Made by a program: the position numbers and the translations under genes. Positions 27,758 to 36,634 of a stretch of 64,000 nt of DNA are shown one piece after another. Source of the DNA: Lujinxingia sediminis (GTDB taxonomy: Bacteria; Myxococcota_A; Bradymonadia; Bradymonadales; Bradymonadaceae); contig NZ_SADD01000008.1 in assembly GCF_004005565.1 (NCBI RefSeq), forward strand, positions 1 to 64,000, given 5' to 3'. The notes under the pieces were generated by a model. The model did not search any database, was not told where the DNA came from, and saw only the letters and a list, made by a program, of their open reading frames with translations. Numbering within the stretch: the first letter of the stretch is position 1; each line of letters starts with the position of its first letter.

Positions 27758-29827
27758 TCAGACTTTGGAGAATCCGGCGTCGGCGACCGGATCGAGCTGG
27801 GAGCTTGCGACTTCGGGGCCGTCTTCATCGAGCTCGACCATCGGTGTGGGCAGGCTGAGTTCGTTGGCGGAGTAGACCGCTTCGTACTTGATGGCGCTGG
27901 CCACATCCGGGGTGACGTGTTCGCAGATAAGGCGCACGGCTCGCTCTACGGTGGTCTTGCCAAGCGAGGTGATCTCGACGGCGCCGGAGTTCACCGAGAG
28001 GATGCCGCTGAGGTTTGGATCGGATTCCAGCAGGGCATAGACCTCATCACCAATGGCCTGACGGGCAACTTCGACCAGTCGGTTGAGCACGGTGGTCCAG
28101 GCCTGCAACTCTTCGGGGCTGCTGTGACGATCGTCGAGGATGTCCAGTCCCACCGGCAGGTTCCAGAGTCGGTCGATGTATTCTTTGACCCAGTGTCCCC
28201 GCAGCACGCGGCCGTGCTGGGGGGCGATGATTTCGACGGCCGGAGTCAGCTCGCGAATCTTGCTCAGGGCATAGCGTACCGCACCCTGGGTGGGCATATA
28301 GATCTGGTGGAAGGCGCGCATGCCGGCCCAGTCCGACTCGTCGACGTAAAGGCCTTCGGCGTCTTTGTCCGTGAGGCTGCCAAAGAGATCGCCGGTGAAG
28401 AGCACGCGGGTGGTCGGATCGTAGAGCATCATCGCGCCGACGAAGTGGCAGAAGGGGCTGGGGACCGGGCGCACGACATCGCCAGTGGGCAGCTTGATGC
28501 CGCGGGGAAAGCGCTCCAGGGCCACGAAGCGCTCGCGAGGCACGTTGTAATACTGGATCAGCCGCCAGGTGTCTTCGGTACAGAGCACGTGCGCGTGGGG
28601 GGTGTGTCGCCCCAGAAGCACGCCCACCGAGGAGCCGACGTCGGGGTCCTGGTGGTTGATGAAGATCGAGCTGAGGTTGTTGATCGTCCCGATGACACGT
28701 CCGACCTTGGCCTGCACCACGCTAAAGTCTTTGGTGGAGCCCGGGTCGATGATCAGGTTGAAATCCTCCTGCCCCTGCTCGCCGGGGAAGTGGCGCAGGT
28801 AGGGGTTGGCATAGAAGATCTCATTGGGGGGGCGCTTGCCGACCCAGTAGGTGTTGGGGGCGATCTCGACGGGCTCGGTCACGAGGTTGGGAGACGGGAT
28901 GTTCATGGTCGGCTCGGCATGTGGGGGCGCGTAAGCGAAGGATCTCGACGAGGTTTTGGCGGTCGGGGCGGGGCGTTGCTGCTCGAGCCATTGCTCCAAT
29001 TCTCCGGCAAGCTGGGAGGCGGAGGAGGGGCGCAGGTCGCGCTCGCGGGCCAGGGCGCGATCGAGGATGGTGACAAGTTTCGGGGCGGACGTAGACTGAC
29101 CGAAGAGCTGAATCGAGCCCAGGGGGTCGTGGGGCTCGCTCATCAGGCGATGAGCCACAGCCAGCGGGGAGCGGCCCGGAAAGGGGAAGCGACCGCTGAG
29201 TGCGTAATAGAGCGTTACCGCGGCTGAATAGATGTCGGCGCGGGCATCCACCTCTTCACCACGCCACTGCTCGGGGGGCATATAATAAGGGGTGCCGACG
29301 ACGGCGTGCTGAGCGGTAAGTTTCTGGGTGGCCTCGGTGTCTTTAACCAGGCCGAAGTCGAGGAGCCGCGCCCGATCGGTGGCGCTTTCGACGATGATGT
29401 TGTCGGCTTTGACGTCGCGGTGGAGCATCCCGTTGTGGTGGGCGTGCTCTAGCCCGCGCAAGACGCCGACGATGTAGGGGATGGCGCGCTCCGCCGGCAG
29501 CCGTTGTTGGCGGGTGAGGATGTCCTCAAGGCAGACGCCGTCGACGAACTCCATCACCAGGTAGTAGAAGTCCTTGTGCTGATCGGCGGTGATCACCCCG
29601 ACGATGTTGGGGTGCTTAAGGCGCGTGGCGTGGCGGGCTTCCTGAAAAAATCGGCGAGTAAGCTGGTCATTTCCGACCCACTCGGGATGAAGGATTTTCA
29701 GGGCGAAGTCGCGATCAAGGATCTTGTGGTGGGCCAGGTAGACCTGTCCGGCGGCGCCTTCGCCGAGCTTGCGGATGACGTGGTACTGGCCCACGGCGCT
29801 GCCGGGGGGGAGGGTGTCGGTCTTCAC
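27758..29827 (-). CDS. Ser/Thr protein kinase fused to a diiron-type metallo-beta-lactamase domain
   Basis: 689 residues. Residues ~13-285 are a complete Hanks-type kinase: LGEGAAGQVYLA, catalytic Lys44, MLHRDVKADN (Asp138), DFGLVKD (Asp157), GTPYYMPPEQW. After a short linker, residues ~318-555 are a metallo-beta-lactamase domain like the oxygen-binding diiron proteins and flavodiiron proteins, with probable metal ligands His392, Asp394 and Asp396 (NHQDPD), His461, Asp480 (LFTGDLFG) and His538 (APQHGR). A ~130-residue helical tail follows. There is no membrane segment. An oxygen- or NO-responsive kinase is a reasonable inference. The frame extends far upstream, but GTG 29827 precedes the first kinase strand; AAGG is 10 bases before it. 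Confidence 0.85.
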   Translation of the reverse strand: MKTDTLPPGSAVGQYHVIRKLGEGAAGQVYLAHHKILDRDFALKILHPEWVGNDQLTRRFFQEARHATRLKHPNIVGVITADQHKDFYYLVMEFVDGVCLEDILTRQQRLPAERAIPYIVGVLRGLEHAHHNGMLHRDVKADNIIVESATDRARLLDFGLVKDTEATQKLTAQHAVVGTPYYMPPEQWRGEEVDARADIYSAAVTLYYALSGRFPFPGRSPLAVAHRLMSEPHDPLGSIQLFGQSTSAPKLVTILDRALARERDLRPSSASQLAGELEQWLEQQRPAPTAKTSSRSFAYAPPHAEPTMNIPSPNLVTEPVEIAPNTYWVGKRPPNEIFYANPYLRHFPGEQGQEDFNLIIDPGSTKDFSVVQAKVGRVIGTINNLSSIFINHQDPDVGSSVGVLLGRHTPHAHVLCTEDTWRLIQYYNVPRERFVALERFPRGIKLPTGDVVRPVPSPFCHFVGAMMLYDPTTRVLFTGDLFGSLTDKDAEGLYVDESDWAGMRAFHQIYMPTQGAVRYALSKIRELTPAVEIIAPQHGRVLRGHWVKEYIDRLWNLPVGLDILDDRHSSPEELQAWTTVLNRLVEVARQAIGDEVYALLESDPNLSGILSVNSGAVEITSLGKTTVERAVRLICEHVTPDVASAIKYEAVYSANELSLPTPMVELDEDGPEVASSQLDPVADAGFSKV

Positions 29828-30255
29828 AGCGTGATGCCTTTTTTGAGGAGGGATTTGGGGAAGGGAAGGAGGAGGGGCGGATCCCCCCCGGGAGGCCGCG
29901 ACCCTCGGAGGTCGAAGCGAGGCTAGGCAAAGGTTGTGCCAGAGGTGCGTCAAGGTGGGAGAAGAGGAAAAAATGCAGAGGTTTTCCCGTAACATCGGGT
30001 AACAAAGAGATTGTAGAAGGCGGAAGTTTGCGCATATTTTGCGTGGTTCGCTGTCGGACGTACAAATTTGCGCCGGTAAGATCGGGTCTGCAATTTTGTC
30101 GGCCGGCGCTCGAAGGAGACGCCTTGCTTCGGTCATGTAGATGGCCAACACTAGCGCGGGTGCAGGTCTAAGGTTGGTTGCGGGCAGGGAAGTAACGTGC
30201 GGTGACGATGTCGGGATTCGCGCGAGAGCAGAAATGGAAGGCGGAGGAGAGGCCG
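29828..30255. other. 428-bp gap, no gene seen
   Basis: This is the control region between the divergent kinase-MBL gene and the haem lipoprotein gene. It is AT-richer than its surroundings (for example around 30000-30060) and probably holds promoters for both. Open frames on either strand read as Pro/Arg-rich, non-protein-like sequence. No repeat or hairpin stands out. Confidence 0.6.
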
Positions 30256-30831
30256 ATGAGGGTTGATGAAGCGAGCGATGGAGCGGGCTTCCGTGCCGGT
30301 GCGGTGGTTGCAGTGATGGTGCTGGCGTGGGGGTTCGGTGGAGGGATGGGCTGCGAGCGCGCTCCCGCATCCGAGGAGAAAGCCGAGGCGACCGAAGCCG
30401 TGGTGGAGCCGGGCGATGAGGCGGAGGAGGAGCACGATGAAGATCATGCCCACGATGAGGTGCATCTGGGCGCGCATATGTTTGAGATCGGGCGGCGCTA
30501 CTCGGCGGTCTGGTATGCGGGGGAGGCGGGCAACAAGGCGATGGTCGACTACCAGATCCATGAGATCGAGGAGGTCATCGAAGAACTGCGCGAGGCCAGA
30601 CCGGTGGAGGAGGGCGTGGACGTGGTCGACTACTTCGAGCGCAGTGTTCTGCCGAGCCTGGAGAGGATCGAGGAGGCGGTTGAGGCCGGTGATACCGCGA
30701 CTTTCGAGCGGGAGTACGACGCGGTGATCACCCAGTGCAACGCCTGCCACACCGCGACCAAGCACGCGTTTATCGAGATTGGCCGGCCGGCGTTTAACCC
30801 CTACGCCAACGTGAAGATGGACGCGAAGTAA
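30256..30831 (+). CDS. Lipoprotein with a c-type haem site
   Basis: 191 residues. The hydrophobic signal ends in the lipobox GGMGC near residue 32. An acidic His-containing stretch (EEEHDEDHAHDEVHLGAHM, ~58-76) could bind metal. A helical domain follows (RYSAVWYAGEAGNKAMVDYQ), and a single CNACH haem motif occurs near residue 157, in a bundle like cytochrome c'-type proteins. It is probably a lipid-anchored periplasmic or outer-membrane cytochrome. ATG 30256 follows GGAGGAGAGG; earlier in-frame starts lack this. No electron-transfer partner is adjacent. Confidence 0.8.
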   Translation: MRVDEASDGAGFRAGAVVAVMVLAWGFGGGMGCERAPASEEKAEATEAVVEPGDEAEEEHDEDHAHDEVHLGAHMFEIGRRYSAVWYAGEAGNKAMVDYQIHEIEEVIEELREARPVEEGVDVVDYFERSVLPSLERIEEAVEAGDTATFEREYDAVITQCNACHTATKHAFIEIGRPAFNPYANVKMDAK

Positions 30832-31090
30832 GCGGGGGAGGAGTGCCGCGGGCATTCCCGCCACAGGTTGAATGCGGGTGTGGGGCTGCCCTGTGATCGG
30901 TCGCCGGCGAGCCTCAGGAGTTTTCAACGGTACGGATCGTCGCGGGGCATCTCGACGTGTACGAAGGCGGCACCGGGGGGCTCGACGAGGTAGGCGATGA
31001 TCGCGGCGCAATTTTTGCGGGGGCTCGCCTCCGGTGGCGAGGTGTTCACCAGCGGGGAGCTGGCCGCTGCAGCCGATGTAGAACGACGCA

Positions 31091-31126
31091 AAAAAGCCCG
31101 CCAAACTCAAAGTTTGGCGGGCTTTT
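31091..31126. terminator. Perfect bidirectional terminator
   Basis: AAAAAGCCCGCCAAACT (31091-31107) and AGTTTGGCGGGCTTTTT (31110-31126) are perfect complements around a 2-base loop, with A- and T-runs at the two ends. It ends six bases from the tRNA-Pro 3' end and most probably terminates the tRNA transcript on the minus strand. Nothing solid is seen in 30832-31090. Confidence 0.9.
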
Positions 31127-31127
31127 T

Positions 31128-31206
<79 letters not shown>

Positions 31207-31298
31207 CAAGGCGTTCACCGGCGACTGGCGCCGAGTGAGGACTGTATATAAGGGGGCGTTTGCGGAGTGTCAACCCGTACTCAACGTTCCGGTGAGAT

Positions 31299-32066
31299 TT
31301 ATCTCGGACGAGCGTGGAGACTCAGGAAAAGACGCAGGGCCCGCAGGTATTCGGTGCGGTTGGCATCGAAGATTGAGTTGTGGTCGCCGTGCTCAAAGAT
31401 CGCCAGGCGCTTCTGGTAGGAGCGCGACCAGGCGTGCATGCGGCGGGCGTGGCTGACGTCGACAAGGTGATCGCGTAATGCGTGCATGATCAGCAGGGGC
31501 TTGCGAAAGGCGGCGAGCTTGGCTTCGTGGTCGAAGTAGCGCTGCGTCTCGCGCTGAACCTCGTCGAAGGTGCTGTCGAGGTCGGAGGGGCTCACGCGCA
31601 GGAGGACGCGCTCAAGCACATCGGCGATGCCGCTTTCCAGGACGAGGCCGGCGATCTGCGGGTGGCGATGAGCAAGTTCCAGTGCGTAGATCGAGCCGAC
31701 GGAGCGACCAAAGGCAAAGAGGCGTTCGGGGGGCTGATCAAGGGCATCGACGACGGCGTCGACGTCGTCGAGCATGTTGATGAGCCCCGGGCTTCCTGTG
31801 GAGCCGCCGTAGCCGCGGTACTCAACGAAGAAGCTGTTCAGCCCGAAGCCAGCCAGCAGATCGGCCATCCAGGGGATATAGTCGGCGACGACTTCTCCGT
31901 TGCCGTGGAAGTGCACCAGGGTGTGGGCGTCGGGGTCATGCACGTAGCTGGCGCATGCCAGCCTGGTCTCGCCACTGTGCACAAAGGTGATCGTGTCGGG
32001 GGTGTCGGCGCGGGGGAAGAAATAACTGCGCGTGATACGGGGGTGGTCAAGGATGGAGGTGCTCAT
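31299..32066 (-). CDS. Alpha/beta hydrolase
   Basis: 255 residues. LVHFHGNGEVVADYIPW supplies the oxyanion segment, FFVEYRGYGGSTGSP follows, and the nucleophile elbow is FGRSVGSIYALELA with Ser in G-x-S-x-G. The probable acid is in LIMHALRDHLVD and the His in FEHGDHNSIF near the C-terminus, completing the triad. This matches the BEM46/DUF-type serine hydrolases, of unknown substrate. The frame opens at GTG 32105 with 13 extra residues; ATG 32066 is preferred, though neither ribosome site is strong. The stop is about 90 bp from the tRNA gene, and the kinase-FGE gene lies 55 bp further in the same strand order. Confidence 0.85.
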   Translation of the reverse strand: MSTSILDHPRITRSYFFPRADTPDTITFVHSGETRLACASYVHDPDAHTLVHFHGNGEVVADYIPWMADLLAGFGLNSFFVEYRGYGGSTGSPGLINMLDDVDAVVDALDQPPERLFAFGRSVGSIYALELAHRHPQIAGLVLESGIADVLERVLLRVSPSDLDSTFDEVQRETQRYFDHEAKLAAFRKPLLIMHALRDHLVDVSHARRMHAWSRSYQKRLAIFEHGDHNSIFDANRTEYLRALRLFLSLHARPR

Positions 32067-32121
32067 GGAGGGCCTGCAAAAGAGGGGAAACGCCGGTGTG
32101 CTCACGGCAACGTAGACGCGA

Positions 32122-34644
32122 TCAGCCGCGTTTCGAGCGTCCGTAGTCGCGCGCCAGACGAAAGCCGGTGCCGACGGAGGTGGAGGTACCCGGTCGCAGC
32201 TCGCGTGAGGTCAGTCGGCAGTTCTCGGGGGTGGCAAACCAGAAGCCACCGCGGTGAGGATGGGTGGGGTGATCATCTGTGTCGATGATGTCGGCGCACC
32301 AGTCGCGGCTGTTGCCGGCGGCGCCTCGCAGCCCGTAAGGGCTCTCGTCGTCGGGGAAGGCCTCGACGGTGGTCGGGGCCTGCGCGCCGGAGTGGACCAT
32401 ATTGCACCAGGTCGGGTCGAGGAAGTCACCCCAGGGGTAGAAGCGGCCGTCGACGCCTCGGGCGGCTTTCTCCCACTCCGCTTCGGTCGGAAGTCGCCAG
32501 GGCTTGAAGGTGCGGGCGCTCTCCCAGGCGGCAAAGGCGCGGGCGCTGTGCCAGCTGACGTTGGTCACCGGCCAGGTGGCGACGTCGGGAGCCAGGGTGT
32601 CGTCGATGGCATAGTTGCCCATCGCGTCTTTGAGGTAGATCAAGCCGCCGCTCTGATGAACGGATCCTCCGGGGGCGTGCGTCTGTGCCTCATCGCTTCG
32701 ACCCTGAGCGATGAGGTCATTGAGAAAGGTGAGGTACTCGCCATGCGTGACGGGATGCCGCCGGATCACAAAGGCGTCGGCCCAGATCACCTCTCGGGGA
32801 GGGCTGCTGCTGACGATGGGATCGCCGCCTTGCCAGAAGTAGCCGGCCGGCACGTAGATCTCGTCTTCGCTAAGCTCATCGGTGAAGGGGAGTTCGATGG
32901 GGCGAGGGCGATCGGTGCCGGGAGGGATGCCGGTCCAGCGATCCTGGCGCTCGATGACCAGGGGGTAGCGTACCGGCTGGCGGCCGGCGGCGTTGAGCAC
33001 GACCAGGTAGCTGCCCATGGCCAGCTCGGTACCTATAAGGGGAGTGAAGCCCAGAAAACGTTTGAGGCCGGGAATCAGTCGCCGGTCTTTTTGAACGTAG
33101 CGAAAGATCTCCACACGCGCCCCGGGAGGATCGGTGAGCAGGTTAAGCTGCCCGTTGCCCGAGAGGTAGTCGTCGAAGCGCCCGGTGTTGTGGGCTCGGA
33201 TGAAGATCTCAAGCGAGGTGGCGCGTGTCAGGTCGCGCTCAAGTTCGGCGCGGGCATGATCGTGCTGGTAGATGCCCGCCAGGCGGTCGTGCGCTTCGCC
33301 AAGATCGGGGACGTGGACCAGGGCTGACTCCAGATGACGCACGGCCTGGGCGCGCATCGCGCTGGCCTGACGATCAAGAAAGAGCGCTTCTTCTTCGAGC
33401 TCCCAGGCAGCGCGTTTCGTGTCGACCGGCGCGGTGTGGCTGAGTTGATCGAGACGCTGGCGCGATTCACGGCGTAGCCGGTCGGCTCGCTCGCGTAGGG
33501 CGCTGTGGCGGGGAATGAGTTCATCGGCCTGGGTCACCAGACTCAACGCCTGCTGACGGCGGTTGGCACCGTCGCGCCAGTCGCTGATGATCGTCGCGAG
33601 CGCGGCGGCGTCAGGGGGCCGGTGCTCGGGCTCGGGAGACATCGCGCGCAGACAGACGTCGATCAGGGCAGCCGGAGCTCCCTGGGCTTCACCCGGGGAG
33701 CGCTCCAGGCCCGCCATAACCTTGAGGATGATCGCCGTGGCGCTGGTTCCCTCAAAGGGAGGGGCGCCGTCGAGAACTTTGAAGAGGATCGCGCCCAGCG
33801 AGTAGACGTCCGCCGTCGGGCCGAGGCGGTCATGTTCGCCCCGGGCCTGCTCCGGTGACATAAACGCCGGTGTTCCTACGATGCTGCCCTGGTGGGTCTC
33901 GTAGATCGCCTCGATGTTGCGATCGGTCGTGACCTCGCTCTCGGTGTGTCCGAGCTCATGGTGCTCCTCGCTTCGCCCCCGGATCTTCGCCAGACCCCAG
34001 TCCAACACCTGCACCTCACCATAGTCGCCGACCATGATGTTGGAGGGTTTTAAGTCGCGGTGGAGGATACCGCGGGAGTGGGCATAGGCGATGGGTTCAC
34101 AGGCGCGCAAGAAGATGCTGATCAGCGAGCGAAAGGTGCGATCCCAGTCCCGCTCGGCTGTGGGCAGGGCCTGAAACTCGGCGTGACGCTCGGCGATCAC
34201 CTTCGAGAGGGTGCGCCCGCGCACCTCCCGCATCGCAAAGAAGATGCGGCCATCGGTCAGCCTGCCAAGCTCGTGCACCGGTACAATCCCGGGGTGATCG
34301 AGCTGAGAGGTGAGCTGAGCTTCGTCGATAAAGCGCGCCAGCGCGCCCGGATCCTCGACACGTTCAGGGCGAATGACCTTGAGCACCAGACGACGGTTGA
34401 GCGTCGGGTCGCGCACCCGATACACCTCCCCGCTGCCCCCGCGGCCAATCAGCCCCAGGTTGATGTAGCGGCCGATCGTCTGACCCACCTCCGGGGTATT
34501 ATGGGGCGCCACCGCTCCGGGCATCACTCGCCGCTCAAAAGGCTGTGGGGTCGACGGCTGCGCCGGATCGGGAGGCTCGGGAGCGTGGGTAAGCGTGTCG
34601 GCTCCCGCGGACAGTTCCGCCGGGTTTTCATCGTGATGGGACAT
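32122..34644 (-). CDS. Ser/Thr protein kinase fused to an FGE/sulfatase-modifying-factor-like domain
   Basis: 840 residues. The kinase occupies ~60-370: LIGRGGSGEVYRV, VLKVIRPE (Lys), ILHRDLKPSNIMV (Asp197), DWGLAK in place of DFG, and GTPAFMSPEQA. A helical middle (~400-520) with basic and acidic residues could be a coiled segment. A beta-rich PEGA-like stretch follows (~530-600), then from about 620 an FGE-like domain: YVPAGYFWQGGD, RHPVTHGEYLTFLN, PVTNVSWHSARAFAAWES, RLPTEAEWEKAARG and GFRLARDYGR. Near the end one Cys is present (ENCRLTSRE) where genuine FGEs have two, so this domain is probably non-catalytic. No membrane helix is obvious. ATG 34644 is preferred over 34680. Confidence 0.85.
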   Translation of the reverse strand: MSHHDENPAELSAGADTLTHAPEPPDPAQPSTPQPFERRVMPGAVAPHNTPEVGQTIGRYINLGLIGRGGSGEVYRVRDPTLNRRLVLKVIRPERVEDPGALARFIDEAQLTSQLDHPGIVPVHELGRLTDGRIFFAMREVRGRTLSKVIAERHAEFQALPTAERDWDRTFRSLISIFLRACEPIAYAHSRGILHRDLKPSNIMVGDYGEVQVLDWGLAKIRGRSEEHHELGHTESEVTTDRNIEAIYETHQGSIVGTPAFMSPEQARGEHDRLGPTADVYSLGAILFKVLDGAPPFEGTSATAIILKVMAGLERSPGEAQGAPAALIDVCLRAMSPEPEHRPPDAAALATIISDWRDGANRRQQALSLVTQADELIPRHSALRERADRLRRESRQRLDQLSHTAPVDTKRAAWELEEEALFLDRQASAMRAQAVRHLESALVHVPDLGEAHDRLAGIYQHDHARAELERDLTRATSLEIFIRAHNTGRFDDYLSGNGQLNLLTDPPGARVEIFRYVQKDRRLIPGLKRFLGFTPLIGTELAMGSYLVVLNAAGRQPVRYPLVIERQDRWTGIPPGTDRPRPIELPFTDELSEDEIYVPAGYFWQGGDPIVSSSPPREVIWADAFVIRRHPVTHGEYLTFLNDLIAQGRSDEAQTHAPGGSVHQSGGLIYLKDAMGNYAIDDTLAPDVATWPVTNVSWHSARAFAAWESARTFKPWRLPTEAEWEKAARGVDGRFYPWGDFLDPTWCNMVHSGAQAPTTVEAFPDDESPYGLRGAAGNSRDWCADIIDTDDHPTHPHRGGFWFATPENCRLTSRELRPGTSTSVGTGFRLARDYGRSKRG

Positions 34645-34911
34645 CGTGCAGGTCCACCGCAGTAGTATCAAAGCGTGCATTATGTTGGGTCGACTTCGAC
34701 CCCTAGCTCGTTCGGGTGAGGAGCGAGTCTAGAGCATCGCCCGCACCCTTGCACGTCCTCTTCTTATCGGTGCGCCTTCTCGAAGGGGGTTTGCGGATCC
34801 TCGACCGCAGCCTCCGGGTGTGCAACCTTGCCGCCAGCGTCCCATCGGCTGGCGACGTGGCTTTCACGCAATAAACCGCCGCACCCGCCTGGTGTGGCCC
34901 CAGGAGTGATG

Positions 34912-35658
34912 ATGAGTGAGACGATCCGAGTGGAGCGCCATGAGGGCGTGCTGGAGATTATCTTTGATCGCCCCGAGCGCAAAAATGCCCTGACGCTGGC
35001 GATGTACACCGAGGCCGCTCGCCATTTGCAGCTGGCCGGCGATGACGACGCCATCCGCTGCGTGATGTTGCGCGGGGAGGGCGGTCACTTCAGCAGCGGA
35101 AACGACCTCAAAGATTTTATGAACGATCCGCCGGTCGATGAAGACAGCCCGGTGTTCCGTTTTTTGCTGGCGCTGCGCCGCTGTCCCAAACCGGTGATCG
35201 CCGCGGTGGAGGGCTACGCCATCGGTATCGGGACCACGATGCTCCTGCACTGCGACCTGGTCTATGCCGCGACGTCGACGCGATTTCGTCTGCCTTTTGT
35301 GGAGCTGGGGCTTGTGCCCGAGGCCGGATCCAGTCTGATTCTGGGGCAGATCGCCGGACACCGCCTGGCCGCAGAGCTCCTTTATCTGGGCGACTTCTTC
35401 GATGGCGAGATGGCGCTTCGCTGCGGCATCGTCAACGAACTCGCTAACGATGGCGAGGTTGTGGCCCGGGCTCAAAAGGTCGCGGAGACGTTGGCGTCGA
35501 AATCACCCCAGGCGCTTCGCCTGACCAAGTCGCTGCTGCGTCGAGGGGATGAGCAGGAGGTGATTGAGGCGATGCGTGCTGAGGCCGCAATTTTTGCGGC
35601 TCGTCTGGGCTCGGAGGATTTTCAGGCGGCCGTCGCCGGATTTCTGGGCAAGAAATAA
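34912..35658 (+). CDS. Enoyl-CoA hydratase/isomerase family protein
   Basis: 248 residues with a full crotonase fold. FDRPERKNALTLAMY, the oxyanion segment GGHFSSGNDLKDF, the second oxyanion element EGYAIGIGTTMLLHCDLVYA and LPFVELGLVPEAGSSLIL (a Glu in the catalytic position) are all present, ending in helices that trimerise in the family. The role is probably hydration or isomerisation of enoyl-CoA in lipid or amino-acid breakdown; the substrate is not readable. ATG 34912 (or 34909) follows AGGAGTG. It is transcribed away from the kinase gene and ends before a strong terminator. Confidence 0.88.
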   Translation: MSETIRVERHEGVLEIIFDRPERKNALTLAMYTEAARHLQLAGDDDAIRCVMLRGEGGHFSSGNDLKDFMNDPPVDEDSPVFRFLLALRRCPKPVIAAVEGYAIGIGTTMLLHCDLVYAATSTRFRLPFVELGLVPEAGSSLILGQIAGHRLAAELLYLGDFFDGEMALRCGIVNELANDGEVVARAQKVAETLASKSPQALRLTKSLLRRGDEQEVIEAMRAEAAIFAARLGSEDFQAAVAGFLGKK

Positions 35659-35715
35659 GCGTGTTGGCGAGCTCGTGATTCAGGATCCTCGCTGCCGTGA
35701 TGCCTGAATGAAAGA

Positions 35716-35757
35716 GCCTCGCCCGGGCCGCTTTGCGGCCCGGGCGAGGCCGGGTTT
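35716..35757 (+). terminator. Rho-independent terminator
   Basis: GCCTCGCCCGGGCCGC (35716-35731) pairs with GCGGCCCGGGCGAGGC (35735-35750), followed by CGGGTTTT. It lies about 60 bp after the enoyl-CoA hydratase stop and about 50 bp before the convergent lipoprotein gene end. Confidence 0.85.
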
Positions 35758-35805
35758 TGAGGTGAGCCGGGGGACATGACTCACATCAGGAGGGCAGACC
35801 GCTGA

Positions 35806-36357
35806 TCAGTACTCCTGAGGCGCACCGCTCTCGGAGGGCTCGGTGGTGCCGGGCTGCGTATCAGCCGGAGCGGCCTCGGGCGCGGCCTCATGCAACTTGC
35901 GCAGAGACTCGGTGATGTCCTTTTCGAACTCGTTGGTCTTATCACGAATCTCTTCGGCAGCGTCGGCGACGTCTTCCGTGCCGCCAGCGGCCATGCGGTT
36001 GGCCTCATCGCGCACCTGATCAAGTCCCTCCTGCACCTGCTGCCAGCCCTCACCATAGTCATTTTCGCCGGTGGGGCCGCCACCGTAAGGTTCGGTGGTC
36101 TCTTCGGAGGAAGGCGACTCCATGTCGCTTCCTGCGGGCTTATCGGTGCCCGACTCGGCCGGAGTGGTGCCCTGCTCGGCGGGTGCCGGCTCACCGGGCA
36201 TCGGCTCGGAGGCCGACTGCTCTTCTTCGGCCGGGCCGCTGCCGTAGGGCTCGTTGGTCGGCTCGTTCTTGTCGGTGTTCATGTCACAGGCGGCCAGCGA
36301 GAGACCGCCGGCGAGCATAAGCGCCAGTAGGGCGCGTTGAATCGATGTTGAGCGCAT
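35806..36357 (-). CDS. Acidic low-complexity lipoprotein
   Basis: 183 residues. The lipobox is SLAAC after a hydrophobic core (residues ~8-24). Residues ~25-105 are Pro/Glu/Ser/Gly/Thr-rich with a repeated EPYGxGP motif (EPYGSGP, EPYGGGP). A helical acidic segment follows (~105-150; GLDQVRDEANRMAAGGTED, EIRDKTNEFEKDITESLRKL), then a Pro/Glu tail. It is probably an outer-membrane spacer or stalk protein, and the helical part could oligomerise. GAGG lies 8 bases before ATG 36357; the open frame further upstream is not protein-like. Divergent from htpG. Confidence 0.7.
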   Translation of the reverse strand: MRSTSIQRALLALMLAGGLSLAACDMNTDKNEPTNEPYGSGPAEEEQSASEPMPGEPAPAEQGTTPAESGTDKPAGSDMESPSSEETTEPYGGGPTGENDYGEGWQQVQEGLDQVRDEANRMAAGGTEDVADAAEEIRDKTNEFEKDITESLRKLHEAAPEAAPADTQPGTTEPSESGAPQEY

Positions 36358-36634
36358 GATGATACCTCGTGGCTCGGGTCTGTTGCGCGGCCCGATCGGT
36401 TCGTCGTGCTGCTCGATGCTCGATCCCGGCGAACGCCGCGCGTCTCCTGATAAAGCTAGGCTCGATAGGCGACCCACCAAATCTTCGTTTCGTTTTGAGG
36501 GGCTTGTCTGTGCCGATCGATCTTTTAGAATGCCGACCCCCAACGCCTCCCCGACCGCGCGGTACTCTCGCCGGTCGCAGGTGAGGGCCAGTTTTGAGGA
36601 CAGAGGTAACACCAACCCTTTAGGAGAAGTTGTT

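Noticed and set aside
27749-29227. 492-residue plus-strand open frame
   Set aside because: It is antisense to the kinase-MBL gene, whose motifs are unmistakable on the minus strand.
30924-31091. Small minus-strand frame ending in VEPPGAAFVHVEMPRDDPYR
   Set aside because: Its end looks protein-like, but it would start from TTG or GTG inside or after the tRNA terminator, and there is no ribosome site. A plus-strand frame over the same bases is equally plausible.
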